Shown here in pieces: positions 6,901-8,085 of a stretch of 8,085 nt of DNA; position 1 is the first letter of the stretch; every line of letters begins with the position of its first letter. The position numbers and the translations under genes were made by a program. The notes under the pieces are model-generated. The model made no database searches. It saw only the letters and a program-made list of their open reading frames with translations, and was not told the DNA's origin. The stretch comes from Cyclobacteriaceae bacterium. Lineage in GTDB: Bacteria; Bacteroidota; Bacteroidia; Cytophagales; Cyclobacteriaceae. Location of the stretch: the NCBI GenBank assembly GCA_019751475.1, contig JAIENH010000703.1:1-8085 (forward strand), written 5' to 3'.

Positions 6901-6910
6901 TACATTTGTA
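6901..6910 (+). promoter_or_regulatory. -7 promoter box and overlapping short palindrome for the toxin-antitoxin pair
   Basis: TACATTTG (6901-6908) matches the Bacteroidota -7 consensus TAnnTTTG exactly, 16 bases before the antitoxin ATG at 6925. The same bases form the dyad TACA-TT-TGTA (6901-6910), a plausible operator half-site pair for autoregulation by an antitoxin or TA complex. No convincing -33 TTG lies at the usual spacing, so the promoter assignment rests on the -7 box. Confidence 0.4.
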
Positions 6911-6924
6911 GAAATGAGTTTGCT

Positions 6925-7137
6925 ATGAGTGTTATGGTTGTCAAAATAAGAAAGAAAGAGAATACTGCTTTTTTGAAGAAAATTGTGGCAGCTCTTAATG
7001 AAGAAGCAAGCGTGGTAAGTGACGAACGCTATCGGGACGCTATGTTTTCTACATTGTTGGAGGAGGGGAGACAGTCAAAATTGCTTTCAACCGCCCAGGC
7101 AAAAAAGGAACTTCAAAAACGTGGAATTAACGTTTAG
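6925..7137 (+). CDS. Small protein, probable antitoxin of a RelE/ParE-type toxin-antitoxin pair
   Basis: 70 residues, charged and probably largely helical. A basic N-terminus (VKIRKKENTAFLKKI, 6-20) is followed by an acidic middle and a C-terminal segment LLSTAQAKKELQKRGI (53-68). I do not recognise a defined domain. The antitoxin call rests on size, position directly upstream of a RelE/ParE-like ORF, and a 17-base overlap with that ORF, the usual type II arrangement. A second in-frame ATG three codons on (6934) is an alternative start. A four-codon ORF (6914-6928) ends across the ATG in an ATGA overlap, probably by chance. The reading frame is intact, so this could now be an antitoxin without a working partner. 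Confidence 0.6.
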   Translation: MSVMVVKIRKKENTAFLKKIVAALNEEASVVSDERYRDAMFSTLLEEGRQSKLLSTAQAKKELQKRGINV

Positions 7138-7360
7138 GAATTCATTCTTTAGGGATCTCGACAATGTTTCGAACCGGGGCACAAGCCGGGCTATAGAACA
7201 ACTCATCGAAAAGATTTCTTCAGCGCAATCACTTTCTTCAATTCCCCGATTGAAGCAACTTACTCGTACCAAATCTTTTGAATATAAGATTGAGCTACGT
7301 GTTCAATCAAAAATTTATTGGATACTGTGTGATGTATATGGCGATAGACTCGAACGATAG
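7121..7360 (+). CDS. RelE/ParE-like toxin, C-terminus altered by a 13-bp tandem duplication (probably inactive)
   Basis: 79 residues from a GTG start at 7121, inside the 3' end of the antitoxin gene. The frame also runs further upstream (to an ATG at 7019), but that part is a shadow of the antitoxin. The N-terminus VELTFRNSFFRDLDNV, a helical middle with SLSSIPRLKQL (37-47) and the beta strands YKIELRV and KIYWILCDVYGDRLE resemble the RelE/ParE mRNase or gyrase-inhibitor fold. The ORF stops just after GDRLE because 13 bases (7342-7354) are repeated directly at 7355-7367. Removing one copy restores a frame reading FVRIKSKAWCKTNL to a stop at 7410-7412, giving 92 residues, a normal length for the family, and the last core beta strand (LEFVRI). 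The present product lacks that strand and is probably non-toxic. Family assignment is moderate and the reconstruction is read directly from the bases. Confidence 0.65.
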   Translation: MELTFRNSFFRDLDNVSNRGTSRAIEQLIEKISSAQSLSSIPRLKQLTRTKSFEYKIELRVQSKIYWILCDVYGDRLER

Positions 7361-7367
7361 ACTCGAA
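7342..7367 (+). repeat. 13-bp perfect tandem duplication within the toxin gene
   Basis: CGATAGACTCGAA occurs twice without a gap (7342-7354 and 7355-7367). The unit length is not a multiple of three, so the second copy shifts the reading frame and introduces the TAG at 7358-7360. It looks like a recent slippage event, because the copies are identical. Confidence 0.9.
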
Positions 7368-7426
7368 TTTGTTCGGATAAAGTCCAAAGCGTGGTGTAAG
7401 ACTAATTTATAGTAGCTATCCAGATT

Positions 7427-7460
7427 AGGTGTCATGACACCTTGAAGGTGTCGGACACCT
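7427..7460. repeat. Nested palindromes built from AGGTGTC/GACACCT
   Basis: A perfect 16-bp palindrome AGGTGTCATGACACCT (7427-7442) is followed by AGGTGTCGGACACCT (7446-7460, 7-bp arms around one base). Across the junction, ACACCTT-G-AAGGTGT (7437-7451) forms a third dyad, so alternative hairpins compete. There is no T-run. The cluster sits 13 bases after the hisIE stop and about 66 bases after the toxin stop, between convergent genes. It could be a REP-type element, a transcript 3'-end stabiliser or a weak bidirectional terminator. Confidence 0.65.
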
Positions 7461-7473
7461 GAATACCTACCAT

Positions 7474-8070
7474 TTACTTCTCTTGATGTCGAGCCCGAAG
7501 TACGCTTTCTACTTCGCTCAATGTACGTCCTTTCGCAGCGAGCAATACTACGAAGTGGTACATCAGATCGGCAGCCTCACCCAGGAATTTTTCATGGTCG
7601 TTATCCTTAGCCTCAATAACCAACTCCACGGCCTCTTCGCCAACTTTTTGAGCAATCTTGTTGATGCCACTGTCGAAGAGCTTGTTGGTGTATGATCCGG
7701 CTTTCGGATTTTGTTTGCGATTAGTAATGATCTTTTCTAAAAAGTTGATCCCCTTCGATTCATTTTTTTCCTTGAAACAGGTGTCAGCACCAGTATGACA
7801 GGCCGGCCCGTGCGGCTTGGCCTTGATCAACAACGTGTCATTGTCACAGTCGGAAATGATGCTCACTACGTCCAGGTAGTTGCCCGATGTTTCGCCCTTC
7901 GTCCAGAGTCGTTGCTTCGACCGGCTGAAAAAAGTGACACGCTTTTCACTTTCAGTTTTTTGCAGGGCTTCTGCGTTCATGAAGCCAAGCATGAGCACTT
8001 TGTCTGTGAGGGCGTCTTGCACAATACACGGCACAAGGCCGTTTAGCTTTTCAAAATTAGGCGGGTTCAT
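7474..8070 (-). CDS. hisIE: Bifunctional phosphoribosyl-AMP cyclohydrolase / phosphoribosyl-ATP pyrophosphatase HisIE
   Basis: 198 residues, the usual length of the fused enzyme. It catalyses steps 2 and 3 of histidine biosynthesis in the cytoplasm: pyrophosphate removal from PR-ATP, then ring opening of PR-AMP. The HisI domain (about 1-107) shows GFMNAEAL (29-36), FSRSKQRLWTKGETSGN (48-64), DCDND (74-78, Mg and Zn ligands) and GPACHTGADTCF (88-99), with zinc ligands Cys75, Cys91 and Cys98. The HisE domain (about 108-198) has the metal-binding MazG-like helices KVGEEAVELVIEAK (142-155) and GEAADLMYH (164-172). The start codon lies in an ATGA context: a frame with ATA-TGA ends across it, which would suit translational coupling to an upstream his gene such as hisF just outside the window. 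That gene is not visible, so the operon is inference. Confidence 0.96.
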   Translation of the reverse strand: MNPPNFEKLNGLVPCIVQDALTDKVLMLGFMNAEALQKTESEKRVTFFSRSKQRLWTKGETSGNYLDVVSIISDCDNDTLLIKAKPHGPACHTGADTCFKEKNESKGINFLEKIITNRKQNPKAGSYTNKLFDSGINKIAQKVGEEAVELVIEAKDNDHEKFLGEAADLMYHFVVLLAAKGRTLSEVESVLRARHQEK

Positions 8071-8085
8071 ATCAGCGAATGGGGA

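Noticed and set aside
6914..6928. Four-codon leader ORF (Met-Ser-Leu-Leu) overlapping the antitoxin start by ATGA
   Set aside because: Too short to judge. Such an overlap is frequent by chance and no regulatory codon pattern is visible.
7483..8046. Plus-strand open frames across the hisIE region
   Set aside because: They are antisense shadows of a gene with unmistakable HisI and HisE motifs on the minus strand.

Overview
The window looks like chromosomal DNA from a member of the Bacteroidota. The protein sequences resemble that phylum, there are two lipoproteins with Bacteroidota-style signal peptides, Shine-Dalgarno sequences are generally absent, and perfect TAnnTTTG-type -7 promoter boxes precede two genes (1038-1045 and 6901-6908). 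A Cytophagales- or Saprospirales-like host is possible, but this is inference and was not tested.

Layout, left to right. (1) 1-968, +: C-terminal two thirds of a flavin-dependent pyridine nucleotide-disulfide oxidoreductase (lipoamide-dehydrogenase type), cut by the window edge. (2) 1073-2497, +: an exported protein fusing a caspase-like (C14) protease domain to a FISUMP domain, in visibly more AT-rich DNA than the oxidoreductase. (3) 2669-3382, -: a His-rich cupin lipoprotein with a probable terminator behind it. (4) 3383-3667: an intergenic stretch with a REP-like palindrome and what looks like a lone end of a mobile repeat. (5) 3668-4645, +: a lipoprotein with a metzincin-like zinc protease signature of unusual spacing. 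(6) 4815-5894, +: a membrane fatty-acid (acyl-CoA type) desaturase. (7) 5905-6033: a compact MITE-like element with 18-bp perfect terminal inverted repeats, between two convergent genes. (8) 6047-6730, -: a nitroreductase-fold enzyme of the iodotyrosine deiodinase group that keeps the halotyrosine-binding triad. (9) 6925-7360, +: a small toxin-antitoxin-like pair whose toxin gene carries a 13-bp tandem duplication that shifts the frame and removes its C-terminus. (10) 7427-7460: nested palindromes. (11) 7474-8070, -: bifunctional histidine-biosynthesis enzyme HisIE, probably the last gene of a his operon that continues beyond the right edge.

The genes do not form one pathway. The window mixes housekeeping genes (oxidoreductase, desaturase, hisIE) with accessory genes and small repeats. 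No complete new multi-gene system is apparent. The observations most worth checking are the toxin inactivated by tandem duplication, the MITE and its possible second end 2.3 kb away, the secreted caspase-FISUMP fusion, the bacterial halotyrosine dehalogenase candidate, and the metzincin-like lipoprotein with one extra residue in its zinc motif.
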